NCBI GenBank assembly: GCA_031272775.1
Contig: JAISTB010000007.1
Span: forward strand, 1-64,000
Direction: 5' to 3'
Length of the DNA: 64,000 bases
From: Fusobacteriaceae bacterium
Lineage (GTDB): Bacteria; Fusobacteriota; Fusobacteriia; Fusobacteriales; Fusobacteriaceae
Part shown: positions 17,396 through 26,563 of the stretch, one piece after another
How positions within the stretch are numbered: position 1 is the first letter of the stretch
Layout: the number at the start of each line of letters is the position of its first letter
Notes under the pieces: model-generated
The model's input: only the letters and a program-made list of their open reading frames with translations
The model's database searches: none
Told to the model about the DNA's origin: nothing
Translations under genes and position numbers: made by a program

Positions 17396-18385
17396 TTGGC
17401 TACTTTGTTAAACATGGGGCCTTCGCCCCATATCAGAACTTCAGAAACAGTGGAAAGCGTGATGTATGACGTGATCATCGCGTTGCTTCCGGCGCTTTTC
17501 GTGGCCGTATACATATTCGGCATACGCGCCCTAGTCCTCGTCGTCATCTCCGTGCTCGCCTGTATGGGAACGGAATATGTCTGCGCGAGAATCATGGGCC
17601 AGAAACCGACGATCCTGGATGGCAGCGCCATCATTACCGGCATCCTGCTCGCTTACGTCCTGCCGGTTACGATTTCCATCCCGACGGTGATCGCCGGGGC
17701 CATCGTCGCCATAGGCCTGGGCAAAATGGCCTTCGGCGGACTCGGCAGCAACTTCTTCAATCCGGCTTTGATCGGCAGAGCCTTTATCCAGGCGTCCTGG
17801 GCTTCGGCCATTACCAACTTCAGCGGCATAAGCCGCGCCGCGGGCACATTCCGCTACGACGTGATGATGGCTGACGGTATGGCGGGCCCCACGGTCCTGA
17901 CCGCGATGAAATCGGGACAGTCTCTCGGCGCCGCCATCATCAAAAACGGCAATCCTTATCTTCAGGCCTTCCTCGGGAAAATGGGCGGCTGTCTCGGCGA
18001 AGTTTCCGTTCTCGCGATTTTGGCGGGCGGACTTTACCTGATCTGGCGCAAACAAATTGACTGGAAAGTGCCCGTGATCACCATCGGAACCGTATTTGTC
18101 CTGACGTGGATCATGGGGGCCAATCCCCTGCTGCATATCCTCTCGGGCGGGCTTTTCCTGGGCGCGTTCTTTATGGCGACGGACATGGTCACCAGACCCG
18201 TGACGAGCCTCGGCAGGATCATTTACGCCGTTATGCTGGGCGGGCTCATCGCCTTGATCCGGATCAAGGGCGGCTATCCCGAAGGCACATGCTACGCGAT
18301 CCTCATCATGAACGGCATTTCGCCGCTGATCGAAAAATATACCGGTCCCAAAAAATTCGGGGAGGTGAAGGCAAGTGGAAAATAA
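17396..18385 (+). CDS. rnfD: Rnf complex subunit D, membrane flavoprotein
   Basis: 329 residues with about nine to ten membrane helices, starting MGPSPHIRTSETVESVMYDV, the standard opening of RnfD/NqrB. The segment GPTVLTAMKSG near residue 165 probably carries the threonine to which FMN is covalently linked, although the usual SGAT context is altered. TTG start at 17396 behind AGGAGGGG. A core ion-pump subunit. Confidence 0.93.
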   Translation: MATLLNMGPSPHIRTSETVESVMYDVIIALLPALFVAVYIFGIRALVLVVISVLACMGTEYVCARIMGQKPTILDGSAIITGILLAYVLPVTISIPTVIAGAIVAIGLGKMAFGGLGSNFFNPALIGRAFIQASWASAITNFSGISRAAGTFRYDVMMADGMAGPTVLTAMKSGQSLGAAIIKNGNPYLQAFLGKMGGCLGEVSVLAILAGGLYLIWRKQIDWKVPVITIGTVFVLTWIMGANPLLHILSGGLFLGAFFMATDMVTRPVTSLGRIIYAVMLGGLIALIRIKGGYPEGTCYAILIMNGISPLIEKYTGPKKFGEVKASGK

Positions 18386-18914
18386 ATTCGTACGCTACGG
18401 GGTAGTGCTTCTGGTCATCGCCGCCGCCTGTGCGGGTTCCCTTGCGGTGGTCAACAGATTTACGCGGGAGGTCATTAAGCAAAACGACCTGATCGTGCAG
18501 AATGAGGCGCGCCAGAAAGCCATGCTGACGGCGACGGCCTTCAAGCCCGATGAGACGAAGAAAGTCAGTGACGCCGACGGCGAACTGGAATTTATCCCCG
18601 CCTTTGAAGGAGATAAGCAAATCGGTTACGTGACGACCGTGACGTCCAAGGGCTATAACGGCGATATCGTCTTTATGCTGGGCGTCGGTATGGACGGCAA
18701 AGTCACGGGACTTTCCGTCGTATCCAATTCCGAAACGCCGGGTCTCGGCGCGAGGGTATCGGAAGGCCCCTGGCAGGATCACTGGAAAGGGGTGGACGCT
18801 TCCTATACGTTCAAAAAGACGACGGACGCCTTCGCGGGGGCTACAATTTCCCCCACCGCCGTATATAACGGGATCATCCGCGCCCTGACACTTTTCAATA
18901 AAGAGGTGAAATAA
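18375..18914 (+). CDS. rnfG: Rnf complex subunit G, FMN-carrying membrane-anchored subunit
   Basis: 179 residues, one N-terminal membrane anchor (residues 8-28), the rest extracytoplasmic. The FMN attachment motif appears as AGATISPTAV near 155, with the conserved threonine intact. GTG start with GGAGGTGAAG just upstream; it overlaps rnfD by 11 bp. Confidence 0.93.
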   Translation: MENKFVRYGVVLLVIAAACAGSLAVVNRFTREVIKQNDLIVQNEARQKAMLTATAFKPDETKKVSDADGELEFIPAFEGDKQIGYVTTVTSKGYNGDIVFMLGVGMDGKVTGLSVVSNSETPGLGARVSEGPWQDHWKGVDASYTFKKTTDAFAGATISPTAVYNGIIRALTLFNKEVK

Positions 18915-18915
18915 T

Positions 18916-19560
18916 ATGGCTGAAATTGACGCTGTAGTCGTAAATAAACCCAGTCCCATCCGGCATCTGCTGAACGGGATCATCGTCGGAAACCCGACCT
19001 TTGTGCTGGTCCTGGGGATCTGCCCGACCCTTGCGGTGACAAACGCCGCCATCAACGGATTTTCCATGGGTATGGCCGTAATTTTCGTACTGGCCTTCTC
19101 CAATCTGTTTATCTCCATGTTCCGGAAATTCATCCCGGACCAGATCCGGATTCCGGCCTTTATCATGATCATCGCTTCGCTGGTAACGATCGTGGACCTT
19201 GTCATGAAGGCCTATTTCCCGCCGCTGTATAAGGCCCTGGGTATCTTTATCCCGCTGATCGTCGTAAATTGTATTATTCTCGCGAGAGCCGAAGGCTTCG
19301 CCTACACGAATACCGTCGTGGATTCCATTTGCGACGGGATCGGGACCGGCATCGGCTTTACGCTGGCCGTGACGGTTATGGGCGCCTTCCGGGAATTTCT
19401 GGGAAACGGCACCATCTTCGGTCTCGGAGGGGATGTTATCCGGAGTTTCTATAACCCCGCCCTTGTGATGGTTATGGCCCCCGGCGGATTTCTGACGTTC
19501 GGACTGGCCCTCGCGATCAAGTCTTGGCTTGAAACGAGGAAAAAGGAGGGAGGAGAATAA
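18916..19560 (+). CDS. rnfE: Rnf complex subunit E, membrane protein
   Basis: 214 residues, six membrane helices, homologous to NqrD. Contains VLGICPTLAVTNA with the conserved membrane cysteine, and FIPLIVVNCIILARAEGFA. With RnfA it forms the paired inverted subunits that hold an intramembrane iron-sulphur centre. Starts 1 bp after rnfG stops. Confidence 0.94.
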   Translation: MAEIDAVVVNKPSPIRHLLNGIIVGNPTFVLVLGICPTLAVTNAAINGFSMGMAVIFVLAFSNLFISMFRKFIPDQIRIPAFIMIIASLVTIVDLVMKAYFPPLYKALGIFIPLIVVNCIILARAEGFAYTNTVVDSICDGIGTGIGFTLAVTVMGAFREFLGNGTIFGLGGDVIRSFYNPALVMVMAPGGFLTFGLALAIKSWLETRKKEGGE

Positions 19561-19563
19561 ACC

Positions 19564-20148
19564 ATGAGCAATATGAGTATATTCGGAATTATTGTGACCG
19601 CCATGATCGTGCAGAACATCATCTTCGCCAAATTCATCGGCTGCTGCCCTTTCTTCGGCGTATCCAAAACCCTTGATTCCGCCATCGGCATGTCCCTTGC
19701 GGTAATCTTTGTTATCGTCATGTCTTCGGCCCTCACCTGGCTCGGGTATTACTACCTGCTCGTTCCCTTCCACATCGAGTATCTGCGGACCATTCTCTTT
19801 ATTCTGGTCATCGCCGGTTTCGTGCAGTTCGTGGAAATGGCCATCGCGAAGTTCTCGCCGGGACTCTACAAGGCCCTCGGGATCTTCCTGCCGCTGATCA
19901 CGACAAACTGCGCGGTATTGGCCGCGACGATCATCAATATCGATGAGAACCTGAGTTTCATCAAGTCCTGCGTCAACGGCTTCGCCATCGCCATGGGCTT
20001 CGGGATCGCAATCCTGATCCTTGCGGGGATCCGGGAAAAATTGGAATTTTCGCCTATTCCCAAGCATTTCCAGGGCCTGCCGATTTCGTTTATGTGCGCG
20101 ACCTGTCTCGCTCTGGCGTTTATGGGATTCAGCGGAATGCAAATCTAA
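19564..20148 (+). CDS. rnfA: Rnf complex subunit A, membrane protein
   Basis: 194 residues, six membrane helices, homologous to NqrE. Contains FAKFIGCCPFFGVSK and FLPLITTNCAVLAA, the counterpart of the RnfE cysteine motif. It partners RnfE in the membrane core. Confidence 0.94.
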   Translation: MSNMSIFGIIVTAMIVQNIIFAKFIGCCPFFGVSKTLDSAIGMSLAVIFVIVMSSALTWLGYYYLLVPFHIEYLRTILFILVIAGFVQFVEMAIAKFSPGLYKALGIFLPLITTNCAVLAATIINIDENLSFIKSCVNGFAIAMGFGIAILILAGIREKLEFSPIPKHFQGLPISFMCATCLALAFMGFSGMQI

Positions 20149-20166
20149 TTATTGGAGGGAAGGAAT

Positions 20167-21051
20167 ATGAACGAAATATTATCTCCTGTATTCATCCTCG
20201 GTGGATCGGGATTATTCATCGGCTTGTTTCTGGCCTACGCCGCGAAGAAATTTGAAGTCCAGAAAGACCCGCGGATCGACCAGATCGTAGGGGTTCTGCC
20301 GGGCGCCAACTGCGGAAGCTGCGGTTTCCCCGGCTGCTCGGGCTACGCGGCGGCCATCGTGGAAGAGGGCGCGCCCCTCAATTCCTGTACGCCGGGAGGC
20401 GCGGCGGCGGCCGGAAAGATCGGCGAAATCATGGGCGCGACAGTGGATGTCTCGGGCCCCAAAATGACCGCCAGAGTCCTCTGTCAGGGCCATAAGGTGG
20501 AGAAAAAATATGCCTTTACGGGCACGATCAATACCTGCGCCGACGTGGCGCAGTACGCGGGCGGCGACAAATCCTGCCGCTTCGCCTGCCTCGGTTACGG
20601 AGACTGCGCGGCCGTCTGCCCCGCCGACGCCATCCACGTGATTGACGGCATCGCCCTTGTGGACGAGACAAAGTGTATCTCCTGCGGGCTCTGCGTCAAA
20701 GCCTGTCCCAAGGCTGTCATCGCCCTGACCGCCGCCGACAAGAAAGTCACGGTGACCTGCTCGTCCAAGGATCCGGGCGCCGTCGCGAGAAAGGCCTGCC
20801 CCACCGCCTGCATCGGCTGCGGCATCTGCGCGAAAATTTGTCCGAAACAGGCCATAACCGTTGAGAACAACCTCGCGAAAATCGATCCGGAAAAGTGTGT
20901 GAACTGCGGCATCTGCGTCAACGGGAAACCGGCTGTGGGCGAAAACCCCGCCGTCAAAGGCTGCCCCACGGGCGCGATTGTCAACAATTTCAAACGCCCG
21001 GTAAAAGCCGCGGCGGCCCCCGCGCAAAACGCAAGCGCGCCGGTGGTATAA
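20167..21051 (+). CDS. rnfB: Rnf complex subunit B, polyferredoxin
   Basis: 294 residues: an N-terminal membrane helix (residues 5-22), the RnfB-specific cluster GANCGSCGFPGCSGYA ending in a further Cys near 74, then ferredoxin motifs CLGYGDCAAVCP, CISCGLCVKACP, CIGCGICAKICP and CVNCGIC followed by GCPTGAI. That is room for more clusters than the minimal one-plus-two RnfB, as in clostridial and fusobacterial forms. The ATG at 20167 has GGAGGGAAGG upstream. It accepts electrons from reduced ferredoxin and closes the rnfCDGEAB operon. Confidence 0.94.
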   Translation: MNEILSPVFILGGSGLFIGLFLAYAAKKFEVQKDPRIDQIVGVLPGANCGSCGFPGCSGYAAAIVEEGAPLNSCTPGGAAAAGKIGEIMGATVDVSGPKMTARVLCQGHKVEKKYAFTGTINTCADVAQYAGGDKSCRFACLGYGDCAAVCPADAIHVIDGIALVDETKCISCGLCVKACPKAVIALTAADKKVTVTCSSKDPGAVARKACPTACIGCGICAKICPKQAITVENNLAKIDPEKCVNCGICVNGKPAVGENPAVKGCPTGAIVNNFKRPVKAAAAPAQNASAPVV

Positions 21052-21066
21052 AAATATCTACAACTT

Positions 21067-21089
21067 GGGGTAAGGCCCGGCCTTACCCC
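21067..21089 (+). terminator. Strong hairpin after rnfB
   Basis: A perfect 10-bp stem GGGGTAAGGC/GCCTTACCCC with a 3-nt loop. There is no long T tract, so it may only attenuate or protect the 3' end of the rnf transcript, letting some read-through reach trxB. Confidence 0.6.
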
Positions 21090-21139
21090 TCTGTCATCCT
21101 TACCCAAATTTTGAGCAGAAGCGATTGGAGGAATGTCCT

Positions 21140-22063
21140 GTGGACAAACTGTATGATTTGGTCATTATCGGATCGGGCCCGGCGGGGATGGCCGCCGCCA
21201 TCTACGCGGAACGGGCGCTTTTGAAAACTGTCGTATTGGAAAAGACCGGCGTCAGCGGCGGGCAGATCATCAATTCCCTTGAGCTCGACAACTATCCGGG
21301 CCTGCCGGGGATTTCGGGCTATGAATGGGGCGTGAACGTCCGGGCCCACGCCGAAAAAACGGGCGCGCGCTTTGTGACTGACGAAGTCACGGAAATCCTT
21401 GACCTCGGAGAGCGGAAAGAAGTGGTCGGGAAAAAGGAGCGCTACCTCACGAAAGCGGTCTTTGTGGCGACGGGCGCCAACGCCCGCCTGTTAGGCGTCC
21501 CCGGGGAGCGGGAGCTGACCGGAAAAGGCGTCTCCTATTGCGCGACCTGTGACGGCGCTTTTTTCAAAAATCAGACCGTGGCCGTCGTGGGCGGCGGCGA
21601 TATCGCCCTCGATGACGCCCTCTACCTCGCCCGGATCTGCAAAAAAGTCTGGCTCATTCACCGGCGGGACGCCCTGCGCGGCGTGCGAATTCTTCAGGAA
21701 AAAGTTTTCAACACGCCCAATATCGAAATCCTCTGGGACAGCACGGTCTCCCGCGTCAACGGGACCGACGAAGTGACGTCCATTGACATCCGCAACGTAA
21801 AAACAGCGGAAACGACCACGCTAAGCGTCCAGGGACTCTTTTTAGCGGTCGGTATGATCCCCAATACCGACGGGATCGCGGGGCTTCCGGCGCTCGACGC
21901 CGCGGGCTATATCCAGGCCGGCGAGGACTGCGTGACGGAAATCCCGGGGATTTTCGCGGGGGGAGACGTCCGCGTCAAAAAACTGCGGCAGGTGTCCACG
22001 GCCGTGGCCGACGGGGCTAACGCCGTCACTTCGGTCAGCGAATACCTGCTGACCTTGTCATAA
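21140..22063 (+). CDS. trxB: Thioredoxin reductase (NAD(P)H, FAD)
   Basis: 307 residues, normal TrxB length. FAD motif GSGPAGMAAAIYAERA (near 12), redox-active CATCDG near 137, the second dinucleotide motif GGGDIALDDALYLA near 155, and the FAD-closing GIFAGGDVR near 278. The GTG at 21140 is preceded at 8 bp by GGAGG. It reduces thioredoxin or a related partner in the cytoplasm; no thioredoxin gene is adjacent. Some members of this family take electrons from ferredoxin, which would suit a position beside rnf, but nothing in the sequence decides this. Confidence 0.92.
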   Translation: MDKLYDLVIIGSGPAGMAAAIYAERALLKTVVLEKTGVSGGQIINSLELDNYPGLPGISGYEWGVNVRAHAEKTGARFVTDEVTEILDLGERKEVVGKKERYLTKAVFVATGANARLLGVPGERELTGKGVSYCATCDGAFFKNQTVAVVGGGDIALDDALYLARICKKVWLIHRRDALRGVRILQEKVFNTPNIEILWDSTVSRVNGTDEVTSIDIRNVKTAETTTLSVQGLFLAVGMIPNTDGIAGLPALDAAGYIQAGEDCVTEIPGIFAGGDVRVKKLRQVSTAVADGANAVTSVSEYLLTLS

Positions 22064-22178
22064 AGCGCTCATTTCCATGAAAACACCGGAGAAAAGCCGG
22101 ATGTTCTTGATTTCATCGACATATCCCGAAAAAATCGTGCAAATTTCACAAAAAATCATGTACTTTTTATGAAATTTA

Positions 22179-22187
22179 TGCTATAAT
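22179..22187 (+). promoter_or_regulatory. Extended -10 promoter of the L,D-transpeptidase gene
   Basis: TGCTATAAT at 22179-22187, a perfect extended -10; the -35 position (TGTACT, 22159-22164) is poor. The 161-bp gap after trxB otherwise holds AT-rich sequence. Confidence 0.65.
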
Positions 22188-22224
22188 AGAGCATATATCT
22201 CATTCGGGGGGAAACGTTTTTGTT

Positions 22225-23814
22225 ATGGAAAGCATTGTCCGGGATCGGGATGGCGCGCTGTGGGAAGGGATTTCCGCAGAGACATCCGAAGCGCTGTTTG
22301 GCCGCACGACCGAGACCGCTCTGAAAAGGGGCGGCGGGTTTGCCGTGGCCAAATTTTTCCTTTTTGTCCTCATGCTCTGCGGGACTGGCTTCCTGACGAA
22401 ATTTTACGCGCTCCACGACGCCGGACGTTTCGTGGAAGGAACCACGATTAACGGCATTGACTGCGGAAATCTGACCTACGCGCAAGTGGACGCGGTCCTG
22501 AAACAACAACATGCAGATTATCGTCTGGCGCTCCGCTTCCGGGACGGGAACGAAACGACGCTTGTCGGCGCCGAGTTCGGCTACGCCTATGAGACCGGGG
22601 AACTGGCCCGCAGGATCCAGGAAGCCCAGACGCCGAAGCATTACGCCATCGGCCTCTTGAGCAGATATCCGGTCGCGAAATATTTGCGCAAACCGGAAAA
22701 CCTGAAACGCTATGAAGACTTGACCGCCATGCTCAAGCAGGAGGTCTCGGGGGAGATTGTCTACGACAAAGATCTGCTCCGGGAAAAGCTTGCCGCCCTG
22801 GTGGATGAAACGCAGCAAGGCCGGGCGACGGCCCCGCGGGACGCCTATCTTGACTATATCGACGGGGAATTTACCGTCGTAAAAGAAACGGCGGGGAATC
22901 TCATTGACCGGGAAAAAGTCCTCGACTATGTCCTCCAAAAAATGGAGCAGGGGGAAACGGCCGTCGATCTGGACGCGCCCGGCATTTATGCCGAAGCCGC
23001 CGTCAAAAGCGACGATCCGGAGCTGACGTCCCAAAGGGATACGCTCAACGACCTCGCCCGGGTCAACATCACCTATGAATTGCCCAACGATGAAAAACGG
23101 GTCCTCGACGGGACCATCGTCAAAAATTGGCTGAGCCGGGACAATGACGGCAATCTCTATGTATCGGAGCATGAGATCACGGAATACATCAGCGAATATG
23201 TCGATGAACTCGCCAAAGAACTCGATACCGTAGGCGTAGACAGGCCCTTTATCTCGACGCTTCAGGGGGAAATCCAGGTCGGCGGCGGGACCTATGGCCG
23301 GAAGCTCGACAAAAAGGCCGAAATCAGACAACTCAGAGAGGAAATCCTCGCCAAAGTAAACATTACCCGGGAACCCAATTACCTGATCAAAGAATTTTCC
23401 GACGAAAACTCGGGTTTGGGCCGGACCTATATCGAGATCGACCTGACGAACCAGAAGCTCTGGTATTATGTCGACGGGGAGCTCTTCCTCGACACGCCGC
23501 TTGTAAGCGGGACGGCCGTCGACAAGAAGCGCAAGACGCCGGGCGGGATCTACACGCTGGTCTACAAGGAAAGAAACCGCGTGCTGCGGGGAGAACGCCG
23601 GGAAGACGGCACTTACGAATATGAATCGCCCGTCAGCTACTGGATGCCCTTCAACGGGGGAATCGGCCTGCACGACGCCACCTGGCGCGGCCGCTTCGGC
23701 GGCAGGATCTATCTGACCAACGGATCCCACGGCTGTATCAACCTGCCCGCGAAAAAGGCCGAGGCCATTTACGGAATCATCGACAAAAATGTACCGATCG
23801 TGGTATTTTATTAA
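22225..23814 (+). CDS. L,D-transpeptidase (YkuD) with peptidoglycan-binding domains
   Basis: 529 residues. A cytoplasmic tail of about 40 residues, a membrane anchor near 42-60, then extracytoplasmic PG-binding-4-type regions (GTTINGIDCGNLTYAQVDAVL and a second, more diverged unit) and a C-terminal YkuD domain from about 395. The catalytic signature is SHGCINLP near 505, with the upstream histidine in GIGLHDA. The family makes 3-3 peptidoglycan cross-links or anchors proteins to peptidoglycan. A run of G at 22206-22211 is the only ribosome-site candidate and is rather far (13 bp). Single-gene unit with its own promoter and terminator. Confidence 0.9.
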   Translation: MESIVRDRDGALWEGISAETSEALFGRTTETALKRGGGFAVAKFFLFVLMLCGTGFLTKFYALHDAGRFVEGTTINGIDCGNLTYAQVDAVLKQQHADYRLALRFRDGNETTLVGAEFGYAYETGELARRIQEAQTPKHYAIGLLSRYPVAKYLRKPENLKRYEDLTAMLKQEVSGEIVYDKDLLREKLAALVDETQQGRATAPRDAYLDYIDGEFTVVKETAGNLIDREKVLDYVLQKMEQGETAVDLDAPGIYAEAAVKSDDPELTSQRDTLNDLARVNITYELPNDEKRVLDGTIVKNWLSRDNDGNLYVSEHEITEYISEYVDELAKELDTVGVDRPFISTLQGEIQVGGGTYGRKLDKKAEIRQLREEILAKVNITREPNYLIKEFSDENSGLGRTYIEIDLTNQKLWYYVDGELFLDTPLVSGTAVDKKRKTPGGIYTLVYKERNRVLRGERREDGTYEYESPVSYWMPFNGGIGLHDATWRGRFGGRIYLTNGSHGCINLPAKKAEAIYGIIDKNVPIVVFY

Positions 23815-23818
23815 AAAA

Positions 23819-23850
23819 CGGACCCACAGTCACAGGGTCCGCTTTTTTTT
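23819..23850 (+). terminator. Rho-independent terminator of the L,D-transpeptidase gene
   Basis: Perfect 7-bp stem CGGACCC/GGGTCCG, 9-nt loop, followed by C and eight T. Most of it lies inside the left copy of the 75-bp direct repeat. Confidence 0.9.
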
Positions 23851-23895
23851 GTTGATTTTGAGTGAATTAAATTTTTTTGTTCCTTTACCTTTGCC
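23821..23895 (+). repeat. Left 75-bp direct repeat (DR-L) bounding the restriction island
   Basis: From GACCCACAGTCACAGG to CTTTACCTTTGCC, this segment is repeated at 31940-32013 in the same orientation. The only difference is one T in the T tract (eight here, seven there). Sequence on either side of the two copies is unrelated. Confidence 0.95.
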
Positions 23896-23905
23896 TTTTT
23901 TGTTA

Positions 23906-26563
23906 TCAATCAATAAGATTCGTTTGATACATAGATCTGCTCGTCTCCAATATCTTTGTTTTCATAATATCGCTGCCCGCATACATCTTATACTCGACTC
24001 CGCTTGCTACTGCCATCTCACTGGCGGCTGCCGCTTTTGCCTTGACAAGGTCGTCGTCAATCATATTGTCGCCTTTAACCTCGATAAGCTGATAAGAGCC
24101 GTCTGTCATCTCGGCAAGGAAGTCCGGATAGTATTGGCGAATTCGCCTTGATTCAGGGTCATAATATTGAATCGACAGATCGCCTTGATTGCTTGTGAAC
24201 ATCCCTGTAAAGTAGACCCGCTTCACTTTCTCTCCATTCGTTACATATTGAAGGAAGCACTCCTTTTCAGGTTTTGAGTCAAAACAGTAAGTATCAGCGT
24301 GGAAGCTCCGAGCGACTTCTTCCGGCGTAAATTGAGGATCTGCCTTCGTTACGACCAGTTCAGGCTTGCCGGAGAACTCGTAGTAGCCGCCCTCTTTTGG
24401 CTCTTTGAGGAGGATGAGTTCGCGGTCTTCTGACTTGACCTCGCTTTTGACCTCAAACAAGGTATGAAAAATCCGGGGGATAATCACGTCGTCGAGTATT
24501 TCATTATACTTGTTAACGGCTTCTAAGACGGCTGTTTCACCGTCTCTGGATTCCCTTATAATTCGAGCCGCGAGGATTGGCGAGATGTTCAGATAGCGGG
24601 AAATCTCTCCGGCAAGAGAAAAGGCGCTGTAGCGCATCCGCTCTTTCAGGTGGTCAATATTCGTCTCCTTGATGCTCATGTCGTGGGAGATGGAGTCTTT
24701 CTCATACATTATCGAGGCGTACTTTGAAAAATCCGCGCCTTCAATCGCAAAGTCAACCGGGGCATTGTAGCCTTTTTCGACAAGACTGTATTCCCGCCAA
24801 ATGCGTTTCAGTTTTATCGTTCTTGGCGGCGGAAGAACCATGACCTTGTAACGCCGGGATTTGTCGGCGCTTGATTTCGTCATATCCTTGATGTCCATAT
24901 TGAAGTTTTTATTCAGTTCGGCATCGAGGATATCGTAGTTCTCTTTTGAGAGAAAGACTGTGGCGGTTAGCTGTTCGGTCGTTATTTTCCGCAAGCAGCG
25001 CATAGTCGCTTGGAGGACGAAAATCTTGGACTGCGGGCTGCGGAACATCGCCACGCCGAAAAGCGATCGGCAGTTCCATCCTTCGCGCCCCTTGCCGACA
25101 AGGATGAGGATCTGTTTCTGGCTGCCGAGAGTCCCCGGCACATCAAGGTCGTTGAAGTTGCGGATGTCTTCGTTCTTTGTAATCTTCTCATCCCCGACAT
25201 TGACCAGAATCTTGTCGGTCGGAACGCCGATGTCTGCAAGGATACGTTCCACGAGCGGACGGACTTCCTCGTCGGCTTCTTTTATTGTTGTGGCGAAGAT
25301 GGCCAGCTTCGGAGGCAATCCCTCGAAAGTCTGCCCACCGTAGGTTTCCCAAAACGTCGTAACAACAGAGCGGAGAAACTCTCTACTCTTTACGTTCTCA
25401 TAAGCTTTCAGGTCGGCGTCTTTCAGGAAGCCATTCTGAATGGATTCCCGCAAGCCGTAGGCGTAGACTACCTCCGGCAGCAGTTGTTTGTTTACATAGG
25501 GCGTGCCTGTGTAGTTGTAGCAAGCGACAATGGACGTGCTTTCCGCAAGCATGTTGATTGTGTCGCGGAGGCTCGTTTTTTGACCATTCGTAGCGCGAAT
25601 CTGCTTCTCCAAGTCTGCGCCGAAAAGGTGATGCGCTTCATCGACATATACGCCGAGTTGATTAAGGCGGCATAGTTTTTTGAAGCGTTGATTATCCATC
25701 AGCGAGGAATCATCCTGCACGTCCTCGTCGTCTTCATCGGCGCCGTAAACGGAAAACAAAAGAGAGCTTTGTTTGAAGAGTTTTTCAGCAGGTTTGTCAG
25801 CTTTCCGCTTCTTTTTGACGATAATCTTCTGTGTGTTTGAAATGATGATGTTGAAATCGGAATCGTCTTGTGTAAGATGCGTCGTCCCGCTCTCATCAAG
25901 GAAATGAAACTTGATGTTGGCGTCCAGCGCCTTGGCGTATTCATTCGGTACAACAAGCGTTTTATCAAAAGTGATAATCTCACGAAGTGACTGGAGCACG
26001 GTCTTGTCGGGCGCAAAGACGAGCGCATTATGGCAGAATCGCTTATCCTTTGGATATTTATTCGCCAAAAGGAACTCATAGAAAATGCAAGTCGCCATTA
26101 GGATGGTCTTCCCGAGTCCCATCGTCAGCGCGTAGATATAGTTCGGATACTCCTCTTTGTACTTCTTCATCTGCTTGAAGAGAATATCAGTCTGTTCCGC
26201 TACAGCATCGGGCAAATAAACCTGCTTTCCGTCAGCCGTTATTCGAACCGGCAACGCCATCTGTCCGTCTCTGCGAATAGAATAATAAGACGCGTTTGAG
26301 AATCGATCCCGCTTATTACGCCAATCATCGAAGATTTGAAACATTTGCGCATTATCTAAAAACTCCTTGATAAAGACATAGAGCTCCAAGGCCTCGAATT
26401 GCGGCCGACGCAAAAAAGCGGTTGGATTTTCGTCACAGTCGTTGTAGGCGAGGAACTTCCGGGTCAGGTCGTTATAGCGTGAGCGAATCTTGCGGCGGTT
26501 TGCCTTGTAGTACATCAGCAATTGCTCATAGAAAGCGAAATTGTCGGTCGTCTCGAAAGCCAT
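23906..26563 (-). CDS. SF2 helicase-nuclease, type III restriction (Res)-like subunit
   Basis: 885 residues. An N-terminal region of about 140 residues precedes the helicase: Walker A TMGLGKT near 147-153, DEAH at 308-311, TGT at 352-354, and a second RecA domain with LVGKGREGWNCRS and QATMRCLRK. An acidic insert (ADEDDEDVQDD, near 275-285) sits between the Walker motifs. The C-terminus carries a PD-(D/E)XK nuclease: Pro-Asp at 813-814 and Glu-Val-Lys at 828-830, followed by KAKAAAASEMA. This is the domain order of type III Res subunits, which translocate or switch on ATP and cut DNA when paired with Mod. ATG at 26563 overlaps the mod stop codon by one base (TGATG), so the two are translationally coupled. 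Assignment as Res is firm in kind; the exact subtype is unknown. Confidence 0.82.
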   Translation of the reverse strand: MAFETTDNFAFYEQLLMYYKANRRKIRSRYNDLTRKFLAYNDCDENPTAFLRRPQFEALELYVFIKEFLDNAQMFQIFDDWRNKRDRFSNASYYSIRRDGQMALPVRITADGKQVYLPDAVAEQTDILFKQMKKYKEEYPNYIYALTMGLGKTILMATCIFYEFLLANKYPKDKRFCHNALVFAPDKTVLQSLREIITFDKTLVVPNEYAKALDANIKFHFLDESGTTHLTQDDSDFNIIISNTQKIIVKKKRKADKPAEKLFKQSSLLFSVYGADEDDEDVQDDSSLMDNQRFKKLCRLNQLGVYVDEAHHLFGADLEKQIRATNGQKTSLRDTINMLAESTSIVACYNYTGTPYVNKQLLPEVVYAYGLRESIQNGFLKDADLKAYENVKSREFLRSVVTTFWETYGGQTFEGLPPKLAIFATTIKEADEEVRPLVERILADIGVPTDKILVNVGDEKITKNEDIRNFNDLDVPGTLGSQKQILILVGKGREGWNCRSLFGVAMFRSPQSKIFVLQATMRCLRKITTEQLTATVFLSKENYDILDAELNKNFNMDIKDMTKSSADKSRRYKVMVLPPPRTIKLKRIWREYSLVEKGYNAPVDFAIEGADFSKYASIMYEKDSISHDMSIKETNIDHLKERMRYSAFSLAGEISRYLNISPILAARIIRESRDGETAVLEAVNKYNEILDDVIIPRIFHTLFEVKSEVKSEDRELILLKEPKEGGYYEFSGKPELVVTKADPQFTPEEVARSFHADTYCFDSKPEKECFLQYVTNGEKVKRVYFTGMFTSNQGDLSIQYYDPESRRIRQYYPDFLAEMTDGSYQLIEVKGDNMIDDDLVKAKAAAASEMAVASGVEYKMYAGSDIMKTKILETSRSMYQTNLID

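Noticed and set aside
21067-21089. Riboswitch between rnfB and trxB
   Set aside because: Only a simple hairpin is present; the interval is too short for a known aptamer.
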